Source of the DNA: Collybiopsis luxurians FD-317 M1
Lineage: Eukaryota; Basidiomycota; Agaricomycetes; Agaricales; Omphalotaceae
Assembly: GCA_000827265.1 (NCBI GenBank)
Contig: KN834811.1
Location: 186,001 to 250,000 of the forward strand
Length of the DNA stretch: 64,000 nt
Direction: 5' to 3'
The notes under the pieces were generated by a model. That model was not told the origin of the DNA, did no database searches, and saw only the letters and a program-made list of their open reading frames with translations. Position 1 is the first letter of the stretch, and each line of letters opens with the position of its first letter. The translations under genes and the position numbers were made by a program. Below, piece after piece: positions 63,801-64,000 of the stretch.

Positions 63801-64000
63801 CCGCATTATTTCAATGCCTCATTGTATACCAAAAATATACTCACAGGGAATGCATGAGGTTGATACCTGAGAATTATTGATCAGTGATATCATTCTAAAT
63901 CTGGACAGTTGCAGTGAATTCCTGGAAACCACAATGGTTGCTCTTTTTTACATCATTGGTGCAAATGGGTGTATTGGATTTGTTGCCTACAGTGGAGTTA
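60823..64000. other. Gene-free region at the window end, repeat-like
   Basis: About 3.2 kb. The first ~150 bp are promoter of the MnP gene (ATATAAAT-like box on the minus strand at ~60908-60918). The rest has only short frames on both strands without domains. From ~62500 it is AT-rich and resembles decayed mobile-element DNA, but no terminal repeats or target duplications were found. Confidence 0.3.

Overview
The window is nuclear DNA of a filamentous basidiomycete, most likely an Agaricomycete. The evidence is intron-dense genes with ~50-60 nt GT-AG introns, fungal 7-TM families (DUF6533, RTA1), DUF6699 proteins, an intron-containing histone H4, a NACHT-WD40 NLR and a secreted class II manganese peroxidase. 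The peroxidase points to a lignin- or litter-decaying lineage, or a descendant of one. Family names come from recognising sequence patterns by eye; no search was run.

Layout. 0.2-5.3 kb: full-size ABC-B transporter (+). 5.3-10.2 kb: transposon graveyard, with a 1.6 kb terminal-inverted-repeat element, a pogo-like transposase relic, and an F-box/LRR-like gene split by an ~820 bp near-perfect palindrome at a TA. 10.4-17.9 kb: DUF6533 7-TM gene (-), MpaB-type oxygenase (+), a sugar-transporter relic, a DUF6699 relic and a decayed unknown reading frame. 18.0-22.2 kb: intact NLR with 14 near-identical WD40 repeats. 22.2-25.7 kb: repeat-like sequence, a hAT-like non-autonomous element and a scrap of a second NLR. 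25.7-36.3 kb: second DUF6533 gene, second sugar-transporter relic and three DUF6699 genes. 36.3-41.7 kb: gene-poor, with one retroposed fragment. 40.6-45.6 kb: tandemly duplicated Old Yellow Enzyme region, one copy intact and one truncated. 46.3 kb: telomere-like TTAGGG tract. 47.4-48.1 kb: fourth DUF6699 gene. 49.3-52.8 kb: tandem pair of RTA1-like genes. 53.7-60.8 kb: another Old Yellow Enzyme, histone H4, a wax-synthase-like membrane acyltransferase with a one-base frame break, a relic of a second acyltransferase, and the manganese peroxidase (-). 60.8-64 kb: no recognisable gene.

How the parts relate. There is no evident single pathway cluster. Most genes are accessory and belong to families that expand in basidiomycetes: detoxification and export (ABC-B, RTA1, Old Yellow Enzymes), secondary oxidation (MpaB-like), non-self recognition (NLR), lignin oxidation (MnP) and orphan families (DUF6533, DUF6699). 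Duplication followed by decay recurs: transporter relic + DUF6699 twice, Old Yellow Enzyme three times, RTA1 twice, acyltransferase twice, NLR twice. The most interesting points are the NLR repeat array, the DUF6699 family with an N-terminal PP1-docking-like motif, the Old Yellow Enzyme lacking its active-site histidine, a 7-nt exon carrying the peroxidase proximal haem histidine, and several structured mobile elements.
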